Source: Nemertoderma westbladi (Eukaryota > Xenacoelomorpha > Nemertodermatida > Nemertodermatidae). Taken from it: a DNA stretch of 53,819 bases. This document shows positions 1-10,392 of the stretch, one piece after another. Position numbers and translations under genes: made by a program. The DNA lies in assembly GCA_032718475.1 (NCBI GenBank), contig JAUCBJ010003843.1, positions 1-53,819 of the forward strand. The letters run 5' to 3'. Position 1 is the stretch's first letter. Each line of letters begins with the position of its first letter. The notes beneath the pieces were generated by a model. It worked only from the letters and a program-made list of their open reading frames with translations, did not search any database and was not told where the DNA came from.

Positions 1-221
1 TCTTTCTGCGACTTATATAGGTCATTTCGGCCCTTCTGGATTTTGTTGTCAGTCCAGGGGGCCCTTTTCCTGTTTCGAGGGTATACAGGTAGGACCATGA
101 GGACAAGTAGGACCATGAATCCTTCAGGCTTGGCAGCTAGTGTCAGCTGTTACCGTGATTACCGGTATGTATATGTATATATTACCGGTGTTACCGGTAT
201 GACTGTACGGTATGTACTGTA
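1..221. other. No recognised feature
   Basis: Sequence before the 5' truncation point of the first LINE. It contains short ACCGGT-type repeats around 160-200, but no coding or element signature that I recognise. Confidence 0.4.
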
Positions 222-1389
222 CAGAAGGATAATTGAAGAGTTATCAAAAAAGAAAGACAGGCATCTGGCTGTTATCTTTGTTGACTTCTTCAAGGCCTTT
301 GATTCAGTCCCCCACTCACGTATGTTCAGCATACTTTCATTATATGGGATTCCTGATGAAATTATTGCAGCAATCAGATCAGTATACGATGGTTCGACAA
401 CATTTGTGTCTACTGTTGACGGTGACACAGAACCATTTGAAGTGTTATGTCTCCAAGGAGACACACTTGCACCATTCTTGTTCATTATTGTGGTTGACTA
501 TGTTCTACGTATGTCCTTAGATCATTATAATGATGATGGGGTGATGATAACTCCACCTACTGGCTCCAGAAGTCGAGGAAATCCTGCCAAGTACCTAACT
601 GATCTAGACTTTGCTGATGACTTAGGAGTACTCTCAGAATCATTAGAGGGAGCCCAACGGCTCCTCAGCTCATTAGAACATGCTGCTTCTAGTATTGGTC
701 TTTTTATTAACTCCAGAAAGACCAAAATTCTGACAGTTAACTTTGAAAGTCCTCAGCAAGTCTCTGATCGGATGAGCATAAGCGCAAAGGATGGTATGCT
801 TGAGCATGTGGACGACTTCTGTTACCTGGGATCATGGATCCGGAAGTCAGGTGAGGACCTTCGAATACGTAAGGGAAAGGCATGGGCAGCTTTGAATAGG
901 CTTTCCAGGATTTGGAAGTCACCGAGAATTAATCGGAAACTTAAGGTCCGATTATTTAGAGCAGCAGTAGTTCCAGTACTCCTCTACGGGAGTCCATGCT
1001 GGGCTCTAACTGCTGAGGACACCAAATCTCTGGATGGCACATTCACAAGAATGCTACGCCGGGTTCATTGTGTCAAGTACAATGCACACATCTCCAACGA
1101 GACACTATATAACATTGGAGGTGTCTCATTGGTTCCCCCAAGCTTGACACTAGAACAAAATCGCCTCCGCTTCGCAGGACATTGCTTTCGCCGTGAGGAC
1201 CAGCCAGTGCATAATCTTGTACTTTGGCAGCCTCATGGAGTAAATAAGCATGGTGGACAGCCCATGACTTTCTTGAGACGCATCTTAAAGGACACTGGCC
1301 TTAAAGATGCGGATGCTCTAGCAAATGTCATGGATGATAGGGAGTTGTGGCGGTGCAATTTTGTTGACAAGCCGGCACAGCATTCTTAA
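43..1389 (+). CDS. RTE-type LINE reverse transcriptase, 5'-truncated (copy 1)
   Basis: Open frame of 448 codons. Residues 1-60 are unrelated flanking sequence read through. From about residue 61 it is a non-LTR reverse transcriptase starting just before motif A (FVDFFKAFDSV). It continues through motif B (LQGDTLAPFLF) and the catalytic FADD box near residue 193, then the LINE thumb and C-terminal region (PVLLYGSPCWALT, RFAGHCFRRED, DTGLKDAD). The endonuclease and the first RT motifs are missing; full RTE proteins are around 1,000 residues. Compared with the copy at 26.5 kb it lacks six bases in frame just before motif B, so WGVLQGD has become CLQGD, probably damaging the polymerase. RTE assignment rests on the APE endonuclease in the 31.6-kb copy, the very short 3' UTR and the trinucleotide tail. 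It is a dead-on-arrival copy, not a host gene. Confidence 0.85.
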   Translation: MLSVQGALFLFRGYTGRTMRTSRTMNPSGLAASVSCYRDYRYVYVYITGVTGMTVRYVLYRRIIEELSKKKDRHLAVIFVDFFKAFDSVPHSRMFSILSLYGIPDEIIAAIRSVYDGSTTFVSTVDGDTEPFEVLCLQGDTLAPFLFIIVVDYVLRMSLDHYNDDGVMITPPTGSRSRGNPAKYLTDLDFADDLGVLSESLEGAQRLLSSLEHAASSIGLFINSRKTKILTVNFESPQQVSDRMSISAKDGMLEHVDDFCYLGSWIRKSGEDLRIRKGKAWAALNRLSRIWKSPRINRKLKVRLFRAAVVPVLLYGSPCWALTAEDTKSLDGTFTRMLRRVHCVKYNAHISNETLYNIGGVSLVPPSLTLEQNRLRFAGHCFRREDQPVHNLVLWQPHGVNKHGGQPMTFLRRILKDTGLKDADALANVMDDRELWRCNFVDKPAQHS

Positions 1390-1435
1390 AAATGCAGCTG
1401 CAATGCAGCATGCCGATCCTAGTAGTAGTAGTAGG
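222..1435 (+). mobile_element. RTE-type LINE, copy 1, with (AGT)n tail
   Basis: LINE homology starts near 222 (AGAAGGATAATTGAAGAG) and ends in a ~45-bp 3' UTR (GCAGCTGCAATGCAGCATGC) followed by a short (AGT)n tail at about 1421-1433. A microsatellite tail instead of poly(A) is typical of RTE-clade elements. At least seven other fragments of the same family lie in this window (8.8, 10.0, 10.4-11.2, 14.0, 15.9, 26.5 and 31.6 kb). No target-site duplication is evident here. Confidence 0.8.
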
Positions 1436-1728
1436 CCAGTGCCTAGGCTAGCACACAAGGACATGGCCTAACCTGTAGTAGTCTAGTAGAAGGAATAGTG
1501 CTCCTTCAATACATCTCAACAGACATCAATTCATTTGCCTGTGCCTACCATAACATAACATATATGCTTGATTTCCAATCACCTCTCACCACAACTATTA
1601 TTAGTAATTAAAAGTTTCAATTCGATTTGTCTTTCCGTTATCTGGTTATTCAGTTATTGCATTATTAATAAATAAATGTTTTAAAATATATCTTACGAAA
1701 TATGGTTAATAATTAAAACGTGTCGCTA
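1436..1728. other. AT-rich spacer
   Basis: No coding or element signature seen between the LINE tail and the tandem unit that begins near 1729. Confidence 0.3.
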
Positions 1729-1890
1729 ACATTCTCGCTGTGGGGGTTTTAAGGGGTGCTGATTACATTTCTGATGTCAGTTTTCACGTTTACATAAATC
1801 TAGTCTGTCTGTCTGTCGGTCATTCTGTTAGTCAGTCTGTCAAAACATAAAAAATAATTCAAATTAACCAACATTCCCGCTATGGGGGTG
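1729..1890 (+). repeat. Two-copy tandem unit carrying an empty and a filled TTAA site
   Basis: A ~135-bp unit (CATTCTCGCTGTGGGGGTTT ... CTGATGTCAGTTTTCACG ... CTGTCTGTCTGTCGG) occurs at 1729-1862. It starts again at 1871 (CATTCCCGCTATGGGGGTG), is interrupted at a TTAA by the piggyBac-like element, and resumes at 3446 (TTAAGGGTTGCTGATTTC). The first copy still reads GTTTTAAGGGGTGCTG, so it preserves the uninterrupted target. Confidence 0.75.
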
Positions 1891-1894
1891 TTAA

Positions 1895-3445
1895 CCCTAT
1901 TAGTACCGGGCTATAAAATGCTGTACAAATACCGGGAGGGGGTCATATTGACCCCCCCCTCTAAAATCTACAAATATTTACGAAAACGTCTGATTTTTTG
2001 TTTGTACGTAGGTATCACTTGTCTGGATCCGACCGAAAAAAAAAATTTTCGAAAAAATGTACTGGGGTGGTTATATTGCAGCACCAAAATTACAAGTAGT
2101 GCACAATTTTCACAAAATTTGAAAGTTACATTTTCGGCTAATTATTTTTCAATACAGGTTTTCTGGGGTGCAAAATACATTGGAAAATATTTAAAAATGA
2201 TATGCTTACTATAAATGGCCGTTTAGTCCTCTCTTCGTAGGAAAAAAATGAAAAAAACAAGTAACCAGCACTTTTCAGGTAGAACACAAAATGTTTAATT
2301 CACTTATACTATGCTATAAATTGACATTTTCAGGTTTCGAGGGCGCTGATTCTAATGGAATACATTTCTAATATGCCAGATCATTGATACTTGTATTTTT
2401 CGGCGTAATTTGGCAAATTTTGGTGCTAGCACCAAATTTCGTACCCATCACCAAAAAGTACAAGTTTGCGATGTCCAGTGCTGTTTTTATGGATTCCATC
2501 GGATTCAGGACCCTCATAAACCCGTATAACGCAAGAAACAAGGTGATACTATCTACTAATAAATTTGCATATTTTCCAAAATTTGGTGCTGGCACAACAA
2601 TTTTCACCCACTGGCGAAAAATACCAGTTTGAGAACTCTTATGAAATTTTTACTGATTCCATTGAATTCAGAACCATCACAAACCCGTATAACGCAAGAA
2701 ACAAGGTGACACAATCAATTGATATATTTGATGGTTTTCAAAATTTGGTGCTAGCACCACATTTTGCACCCACATCCGAAAAATACAAGTTTGAGATGTC
2801 TAGTTCGATAACTATTTATTCCATTGAATTCAGAACAGCCATAAACCTCTAAAACGCAAGAAATAAATTGTCACAAGCAATTTTATCTATCGAATGAATT
2901 TTCAAAATTTCGTGCTAGCACCAAAATTTGCACACAGCACCGAAAAATACAAGTTTGATACGCTTGGTGCAACTCGTATATATTTCATCGAATCCTGAAC
3001 CCCAAAAAACCCCAATTGCGTAAAAAACAAGTTTCAAACAATCAATTTACAAAATTTACATAATTCAAAATTTGGTGCTGGCACCAAAATTTGTCACCCA
3101 CCGAAAAAAACAAGTTTGAAATTTCTAAATCAATTTATATGAATTCCATCAAATTTCTAACACCAAAAAACCGGTGTAAATCAAAAATAGAGATGTTACA
3201 ATTCATATTTAATGAAATGTAATTTTCAAAAAACGTCTCAAAAAAAGTGCCAAAAGTAGGGTTAAAAAATGGTGCTATAACTCGAAAAGTACCCAATATT
3301 TTTGAAAACGGTTTTCACTACTTGGAAGACAATAGATTTTTAGGAAAAGTCATAAAATTTCAGATTCCCAACTGCGTTTGTTTCAGAATTATAATAAAAA
3401 AACCACGGGGGGGGTCATATTGACCCCCCCCCGGGTTTAATAGGG
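1895..3445. mobile_element. Non-autonomous piggyBac-like element
   Basis: A 1,551-bp element flanked by TTAA at 1891-1894 and 3446-3449. The ends are CCCTATTA and TAATAGGG, giving inverted termini starting CCC as in the piggyBac superfamily. Subterminal copies of GGGGGTCATATTGACCCCC lie inside both ends. There is no transposase ORF; open frames inside are short and follow an internal repeat, so it would depend on a transposase supplied elsewhere. The empty site in the adjacent tandem unit supports the boundaries. Confidence 0.8.
2415..3090 (+). repeat. Five ~163-bp internal repeats of the piggyBac-like element
   Basis: Diverged tandem copies are marked by GGTGCTAGCACC or a close variant at about 2422, 2585, 2747, 2910 and 3074. 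The best copy is the 18-nt perfect palindrome TTTGGTGCTAGCACCAAA at 2419-2436. Each unit also carries AAACCCGTATAACGCAAGAA or a relative. The palindromes could be protein-binding sites or simply structure in a filler array; nothing here decides between them. Confidence 0.7.
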
Positions 3446-3703
3446 TTAAGGGTTGCTGATTTCATTTCTGATGTCAGTTTACACGTTTACATAAATCTAG
3501 TCCTGTCTGTCGGTCTTACTGTCAGTCTGTACTACTGTACTGTGGTTGGCATTACGCCATATACCTAACACTAATAATACAGTCTACAATACAGCCTATC
3601 TACAGTACAGAATGGATTTTTTGCCATGAAGAGCACTAAATGTCTTTAATACTATCCACCAGTATACACTCCAAGAGCCTTGCAATAAAACATGTATCCC
3701 AGC

Positions 3704-3758
3704 ATGACGTCCACTGCACGTCTTAGTGCTGTCCATGTTGACATGCACTGGACGTCAT
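3704..3758. repeat. Inverted repeat, 15-nt arms
   Basis: ATGACGTCCACTGCA (3704-3718) pairs with TGCACTGGACGTCAT (3744-3758) with one mismatch and a 25-nt loop, just outside the hAT-like element. Each arm contains a TGACGT core. Confidence 0.6.
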
Positions 3759-3775
3759 AGGCTCTAAGTGGTTAA

Positions 3776-3792
3776 CAGTGGCGGATCCAGGA

Positions 3793-3823
<31 letters not shown>

Positions 3824-5116
3824 CTTGGCCATTTCAATCATTGGTGACAGGCGAAAATTTTAGTAAACCATTGAAAATTAAACTGAATATATGAAAATAT
3901 AAAAAAATAAATATATAAATATAAATAAATATAAAAAAAAATATAAATAAATATAAAAATAATATATAAAAAAATATTTATATATAAATAAATCTATATT
4001 CAGCTGTGACACCCGTACATTTAGAATAGAAAAATATTCCCCCATAGACACATTTATCTGTGGACGGTCTTCTTATAGCTAGCTTGCTGTCTTTCTAGTT
4101 ATAAATATTTTTTTAAATGTTATATTTCGAAAAAATTGTTTTTTTAAGAACCGTAACTCTGAATTAATTAAGTACCTACAGTATTTGTTATTATTTGTTT
4201 TAGGTTGAAATTTAACATATTTCTTGAACCTCAATCATCTGCAGTGTAATTTTTCAACATGTGGCTATGTTTTCCTCCTAATGTAGTTAAGGAGGCCTTG
4301 TAATCAAAGGCCTTGTACTTTAGTATTCTAGAACATTAATTGAATTTGGATTATTTGGATTATATTGAAATTTGAATTTCACTTGTTTCAATTTCTGCAC
4401 TAGGCCTACTATATGTACTGTACAAATTAAGTAAGGAATGTGCGTTGCTAGGAAACTGGATATATTAGTTACATGTATACGGTCTACTGTATAGTAGTAT
4501 ATAGATATTCACATACACTACATGATAACTTCACATAATAGTAGAGTAGTAATTAGTACAAGATACCACATACATCATCAACTTTATATCAGTAACGATA
4601 TTTACAGAAATTATATTTTACAGTACAGTAAGTGTGCATTGTACTAGATAAACATTCATTGCCAGCTATTCAAAGAATATTAATAGTAATAATAGCTAAG
4701 ACAGTAAGAGGATGACATTAGCCTACCGGTAAAAATAACATTACTAATACCGTAAATTCGCTTTAATGTACAGACAATCCGACAAAGTAGGCCTAAAGCC
4801 GAAACCGAAACAAATTTTTAATCTGTTAATCGGTATGGTACAGGTACAGACAATCTGAATGTGGGCCTAGCCCTAGAGCCGAAATTGCAACTTTAAGTTA
4901 AATTCAAATTTCCCGCGGGAGCCATTCAGCAATTAAATCTGTACTCCATGAACCCGCTTGTCGCTACAATCACTGTCCTACATTCTTGAAGTAATAGCTG
5001 TAACTGTAACATTGCATCACTATGGAGTTACTTAAATATAAGCTGCCAAATTTCGGGGGGGGGGGGGGGGGGGGGCTTGAGCCCCCCAAGCCCCCCCCCC
5101 CTTGTATCCGCCACTG
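3776..5116. mobile_element. Non-autonomous hAT-like element with perfect 8-bp TSD
   Basis: The ends are CAGTGGCGGATCCAGG and (reverse complement) CAGTGGCGGATACAAG. Eight-base direct repeats GTGGTTAA flank it at 3768-3775 and 5117-5124. An 8-bp target duplication with CAGxGGCGG termini is typical of hAT elements. Long poly-G/poly-C runs lie immediately inside both ends (about 3803-3822; 5057-5100). The 1.3-kb interior is AT-rich with no transposase frame, so it is a deletion derivative or MITE. Confidence 0.88.
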
Positions 5117-5124
5117 GTGGTTAA

Positions 5125-6183
5125 GCAACACGGTCCATACTTCGCCCTGTCGACACCCCAGCCATTTTTCACCAATCCTTTTTTAGAGTTTTTAAAAATT
5201 TTTGTTAATTGTGAAAGTTCTAGAACATTAGTAGATATGTTTTTTATGATAGCTACCGGTAGTGTTTTTTTGCTAGCTAGTATTTTTAGAAATTATAACA
5301 AATGTGAATGTCCATAATATTTCAGGTTAAACTGTTGAAGAATATATTAATGACCAAAATAATTTCCAAAAATTACTAGCTAGTAAAAAATACTAGCATT
5401 ATACCATGAAAAATCTACTAAGGTTCTAGAACATTCACTAATATAAAAAAGCACTCAAAATCACAAAAAATAAAAGTTAAAAAACTCATTCGGGACCCTT
5501 TTGCTTAAGGAATCAAAATTTTAGAAAAAATTCCCGAAGGTTGCGACGTTTGCGAAATTCGCGACGTTTGCGAAATTCGCGAAGAATCCGTCAGTTTCTG
5601 TGCCCTAATGGGTTCGTGCCAAAACAATCAAATCTTACACACTTAACACACACGAACTAATTTAAAGCGGGTATTAGTATGCCTGAATAATTAAATAGAA
5701 ATTAAATTAATGAACGCTATTTCAACATGAAATCTACGGAATCAATACACAACACACGCACACTACTGAATTTAAAAATTTATATAGATTGCAACTTATA
5801 TTTGGCTACCTTTTAATGGGTGACTAATTTAATTATTCAACCCTATATATTTGTAGCCTTTTTAATTTGTGCCTTTAATTGAATCAAACATTAAACTAAA
5901 ATATATGTCACAATATTGGTCTGTCTGTAGCTGGTCAATGAGTCTCTCATAAATTTGTTAATTAGTCGCTGCTCAGTCATTGAACATTTGAACACGTGCT
6001 GCTCGAAGACCCCACAACGTGTTATAAAGTCCACTGCTGTTGGCTTTAGGATGGCAATATTCATAGATCAGTATTAGTTACAGTATTACTCTCACTAACT
6101 GTGTGTTTGTAATAAAAATTACTGTAGCCAGCTGTTAGCGCCTCTGTCGAAATCCAATGTAAATATTTATTAGGTAACTGAGT
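5125..6183. other. AT-rich spacer with short repeats
   Basis: No gene seen. It contains a copy of a dispersed fragment (CTTCGCCCTGTCGACACCCC near 5141, also near 46503), two GTTCTAGAAC palindromes (5217-5226, 5423-5432) and a tandem TTTGCGAAATTCGCGACG pair near 5545-5583. Confidence 0.35.
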
Positions 6184-6312
6184 GTGGGGCGAGCCACGAA
6201 GTGAGCGAATCCTTAGCATATGGGTCCCATTAACGAGTTGTCTGTCGTTGTCATCGTCGTCGTATCATTTATAATATAAGCTCTCATGCTGCGCGAAGCC
6301 CCACGAACGAGT
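6184..6312 (+). repeat. Dispersed repeat, GTGGGGCGAGCC family
   Basis: Begins GTGGGGCGAGCCACGAAGTG and ends near GCGCGAAGCCCCACGAACG, so GTGGGGC/GCCCCAC are inverted at its ends. Related copies are at 13383-13610 (minus strand) and 48049-48230 (+). End pieces lie near 6000, 12957 and 53669. It includes the low-complexity stretch TGTCGTTGTCATCGTCGTCG. Confidence 0.65.
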
Positions 6313-6494
6313 ATCTCAACTGATTATGATTAATGGCCTTAAATTTCATTTCCACTCATTTTAATTTTGAATATCTCGTGATTTATAAAATGTAAAAATT
6401 GTGATACACCGTTCAAAAGATAAATTAATGTGATTTGTTAATTTACTCCTTCTCTGTAATGTTTTAATTTCAGGTTTAATTAATTTGGTAGTTG

Positions 6495-7350
6495 GCAGTA
6501 ATTATTATTAATGTGTATCAATAACTTGGTATTCTATACATACAGCAGTAATTATTATTAATGTGTATCAATAACTTGGTATTCTATACATACAGCAGTA
6601 ATTATTATTAATGTGTATCAATAACTTGGTATTCTATACATACAGCAGTAATTATTATTAATGTAATTATTAATGTGTATCAATAACTTGGTATTCTATA
6701 CATACAGCAGTAATTATTATTAATGTGTATCAATAACTTGGTATTCTATACATACAGCAGTAATTATTATTAATGTGTATCAATAACTTGGTATTCTATA
6801 CATACAGCAGTAATTATTATTAATGTGTATCAATAACTTGGTATTCTATACATACAGCAGTAATTATTATTAATGTAATTATTAATGTGTATCAATAACT
6901 TGGTATTCTATACAAACAGCAGTAATTATTATAAATGTGTATCAATAACTTGGTATTCTATACATACAGCAGTAATTATTATTAATGTAATTATTAATGT
7001 GTATCAATAACTTGGTATTCTATACATACAGCAGTAATTATTATTAAATGTGTATCAATAACTTGGTATTCTATACAAACAGCAGTAATTATTATTAATG
7101 TGTATCAATAACTTGGTATTCTATACATACAGCAGTAATTATTATTAATGTAATTATTAATGTGTATCAATAACTTGGTATTCTATACATACAGCAGTAA
7201 TTATTATTAAATGTGTATCAATAACTTGGTATTCTATACATACAGCAGTAATTATTATTAATGTGTATCAATAACTTGGTATTCTATACATACAGCAGTA
7301 ATTATTATTAATGTGTATCAATAACTTGGTATTCTATACATACAGCAGTA
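6495..7350 (+). repeat. 50-bp minisatellite, about 16 copies
   Basis: The unit runs from GCAGTAATTATTATTAATGT through GTATCAATAACTTGG to TATTCTATACATACA. Several units carry an extra 12-bp AATTATTAATGT segment near 6660, 6876, 6987 and 7150. That extra segment itself recurs periodically, so blocks of two to four units have been copied together. Not coding. Confidence 0.92.
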
Positions 7351-9272
7351 TTTATATTTATTTGAATTGTTTCTCGTTACTGTTACGTTGCAAGATTTAA
7401 TAATCAGTATCCAATTTTTTCCTCCATTGTGGGGCTTTTATGGTGTTTAGAATAATATTTATTTTCTTATTTAGCGTACGTAATGTGAACCTTATGTATA
7501 CAAAAACTTTATTTTACTAGAAGATATAGAAGACTACTAGAATACTAGAAGACTAGATATAAATTTTTTCTAAAGCCTGACCTGTACTTTGTTGTTGTCT
7601 TAATAGATATGACATTATTTATCCAATAACATAAGTATGTAAAAGCTTTTGCGTAATTAGCCGGTTATTTTCCCCGTAAAGTACTCTGTAGTTGGTTTAC
7701 TGGGCATAAAAAGGCCGTGTCCTTACTGTACTGGTGTTTTAGAGGACATAAAAGCCATTTCTTCTGTATTTGTACTTTAGAGGACATAATCCGCAATTTC
7801 GGGACGCAATAAGCTCGATACTCTTGAAAACAGTGTCGCTACCATGACGACGGCTAACAGCTGATATTGCCACGTCGACATTTCTTTGTTTCTTTGTTCT
7901 CTCGTTGTTCGGTCGACCAATCAGAGCGTTTTTTGTCTCTGTGTTGGAGGTGGATACAGAAACTCAGGAATTCTGTGTTATGTTTTTGCCCAGAGCCTAA
8001 GAACACCGGCTTTTGGCACCTCCGTGTTTCAGTCTTTAGTCTTACATTAGTAGGCTTAATTATAGAACGTATATCTGTTATCGAGTTACCTTATCAATGC
8101 AATGCTTACTAAACATATCATGCATATCTTACTTAACATTACTGCTTTTGCTGTCGGTTATTCATTATATTTGTTGATGGAAGATTATATTTGGAATACT
8201 GATCAATAGTCAGACACCCAACCTTCTTGATATACTAAAGGTTAGAGAGACCGGTTACAGATAAACGATTGCGACCTATGTTAAGTGGTTTGAAGTGAAT
8301 CTAATGCTATTTTATAGGCCCTACATGTATTGTCTGTTATTCTCTTTGTATGTGACTAAAATTAGTGAAGGTCGGCAGATTGGAGTGCAGCATTGTGTAT
8401 GATTGTGACTGATAACAAAGCATCTCCTAAAGAATGCGCCATATACGTGAATCTATAGCCTTTTCGTTGTGTCTAGTTTAAGTCATAACTCTGTTTACAT
8501 ATTTAGAGCGCCACGTCCTAAAGGAACTGTTAATATTTCCCGAAAGTGAATAATATTTGTCAGAGATTATATATTACGATCAGTCGAATAATACAGTAGG
8601 CTTACACCATCAATCATTAAGCTTCCGAATTCAGTCTCCCGGGTATATCCAGCGGGTGAATGATTGCGCATAGACTGGCTTCGGCTAATGTAGTGTATCA
8701 AATACTCGTCATAGGCTAAAGACTATATATCATCTAAAAGACATCCTAATTTGGCAGGTTAAACTGTCAAAGGTCTTAAAAGCGCAAACAAAGTATCTCA
8801 TTGGTTCCCCCAAGCGCAGCTTCGCAGCTGCATGCCGATACTAGTAGTAGTAGTAGTAGTAGTAGTAAATATGAAAGATATAGATTAATTAATAATATTG
8901 TTTTATAATCAATAAACTTCCGATAAAAACCAACTGAAACAACAAAAAGGAACAACGTTTTAATAATTTAGTTCTTGTTAGAATGTTTTTATCTCGCAAC
9001 CATTATAAATGACAATTAATTATCACCAGAATTGTCACAAAAATTGGTTTCACTTAAAGATAAACATGGTCCCTCGAATGCACGGATCGAGTGGATGCGT
9101 ATCTATTATTATAAGAGTTTGGCACTCGGGAAAGTTAGCGCTTATTCAGAGTCCCAAAAGGCAGTTTCTTTTAAAGCCATCTTGATGGCTTTCTAGTTTA
9201 TTTTTATTTTATTTCTTGTGTTTGAAATGTATTCCTCTGTTGGTTTATTGCACGACAATGTTATTATTTCAG
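7351..9272. other. Mostly unannotated sequence upstream of the Ly6-like exon
   Basis: No convincing exon. An 81-codon frame at 7867-8112 lacks recognisable features. Upstream exons of the Ly6/uPAR gene may lie here but I could not identify a signal-peptide exon or a first cysteine exon. Confidence 0.3.
8796..8867 (+). mobile_element. Scrambled remnant of an RTE-type LINE 3' end
   Basis: Short pieces of the LINE 3' region (TCTCATTGGTTCCCCCAAGC, then TTCGCAG, then GCAGCTGCATGCCGATACT) are joined with the intervening sequence deleted. They are followed by (AGT)n at about 8840-8866. The tail identifies the family although only ~70 bp survive. Confidence 0.6.
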
Positions 9273-9473
9273 ACTATGACCATAGACCACCATGGCGGAA
9301 TCCCTCCAACCACAATGCCGATGTGTTTACCTAAAGACTCAGAAGATTACCTATCTGACACTGAATGCGACACAATAGAGACCTACATTTGTGCTGCAGC
9401 AATAAGCGCCTTTAATGTACCCCAAGACACTTCTTGTAGCGCAACTTGCTGTGATGAAGACCTTTGCAACTAA
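9273..9473 (+). CDS. Terminal exon of a Ly6/uPAR (LU, three-finger) domain protein
   Basis: A consensus acceptor (TTATTATTTCAG, ending 9272) precedes an open frame of 66 codons ending in TAA at 9471-9473. Seven cysteines fall in the last ~50 residues, and the C-terminus is SCSATCCDEDLCN. The CC-x(3-4)-CN ending is the hallmark of the Ly6/uPAR fold, whose last exon commonly carries the third finger and the final CN. LU proteins are secreted or GPI-anchored; here the frame stops directly after CN, so a GPI tail is absent and a secreted product is more likely. A candidate AATAAA lies near 9543. The signal-peptide exon and first-finger exon were not found in the window, so this may be the 3' end of a gene with distant exons or an orphan exon. 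The first in-frame methionine is not taken as the start, because the exon begins at the splice site. Confidence 0.6.
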   Translation, partial: TMTIDHHGGIPPTTMPMCLPKDSEDYLSDTECDTIETYICAAAISAFNVPQDTSCSATCCDEDLCN

Positions 9474-9964
9474 AAATTAATTCTTCAAATAGACTAGGAC
9501 TATCTACTTTCTTTTTGAATGTTAGGTGATGGAATTTAAAAATAATAAAAAGGTCTCTAAAAAACAACTAACTATTTGCCTGTGTAAAGTATATACAACT
9601 ACATTATATACTATCTTCTTAAAAAAACAATAATTCAAATATATTTTCTCTTAAATATATTATTTTATTTGGCAATTAATAAAGTACGCCTTACAGGTAT
9701 CTATCGCTCGTTCCAAAATCACTTATTTAACGGGTGAATGCTACCTGTGACGTCGATAAACTATATCTAGAGATGGGAAGGATAATAAATTAATATATTT
9801 ATTGTACATTAATTGAGTAATTTATTTGTTAAATTGAAGTGTTATTATTACCGAAATAATAATTCGAAGTAATGTGTTTATCATTGTTATCTCATTACAA
9901 ATATTTTAGAATAGGTTGTTTACTTCCCCATATGGGGCAGCCAAATCACAAGATTGTGCTTAGG
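9474..9964. other. AT-rich 3' flank
   Basis: Contains the possible poly(A) signal of the Ly6-like exon near 9543 and otherwise nothing recognised. Confidence 0.3.
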
Positions 9965-10103
9965 TTTGTCCTCATGGTGAAAGTGATATCCTGCAAAGCG
10001 GAGGCGGCTTGGTTCAAGTGTCAAGCATGGGAGAACCAATGAGACACCTCCAATGTTAATAGCTCGGGAGAACCAATGAGACACCTCCAATGTTAATAGT
10101 TTA
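9965..10103 (-). mobile_element. RTE-type LINE fragment with internal 35-bp duplication
   Basis: Minus-strand match to the C-terminal LINE region also seen at 10600-10700 (ATCCTGCAAAGCGGAGGCGG). The segment GAACCAATGAGACACCTCC with its flanks is repeated in tandem at about 10030-10065 and 10066-10100. It ends about 10 bp before the SLC6 exon. Confidence 0.7.
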
Positions 10104-10112
10104 TATTTTCAG

Positions 10113-10244
10113 GCGCGTTTCTCATTCCATGTTTCATTTTCCTAATTTTTGGTGGGGATCCTTTGTTTTTCTTGGAAGTTTCGGTGGGTCAATATATGCA
10201 ACGAAGCGGGATTGCAGCATGGAAGATATGTCCTTTACTACAAG
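10113..10244 (+). CDS. Orphan exon of an SLC6 neurotransmitter/amino-acid transporter
   Basis: A 132-nt segment bounded by a good acceptor (TTTATATTTTCAG, ending 10112) and donor (ACAAG|GTTAGT, GT at 10245-10246), open throughout. In phase it reads [15 protein letters not shown], then [17 protein letters not shown], then [11 protein letters not shown]. This is the strongly conserved TM2 region of SLC6 Na+/Cl--coupled transporters, where relatives read AFLIPYFIFL, GGIPLFFLE and GQ..SQGGIAAW. Two substitutions fall at highly conserved places (PY to PC; GGIP to GGDP). The preceding exon (usually ending NGGG) and the following exon (GIGYAS-type) are not visible within several kb, and LINE fragments sit on both sides. 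It is either a true exon of a gene with very long introns or a stranded, decaying exon. Confidence 0.72.
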
Positions 10245-10392
10245 GTTAGTTGATTGAACACTGCGTCTATGTGCCACAACATATAAAGCAATTGTATATA
10301 TTCAATGTTTGTGTAGCTCAGTTTTGCCATTAAAATTTAAAAATCGGCATTAAATATTCAATGGCATTTGCCATTGAATCGTCCAATGTTAT

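Noticed and set aside
7867-8112. 81-codon frame with FVSLFSRCS and VLCFCPEP segments, considered as an upstream Ly6 exon
   Set aside because: Cysteine spacing does not fit a first finger, no convincing donor, and it is 1.1 kb from the Ly6 exon with no phase support.
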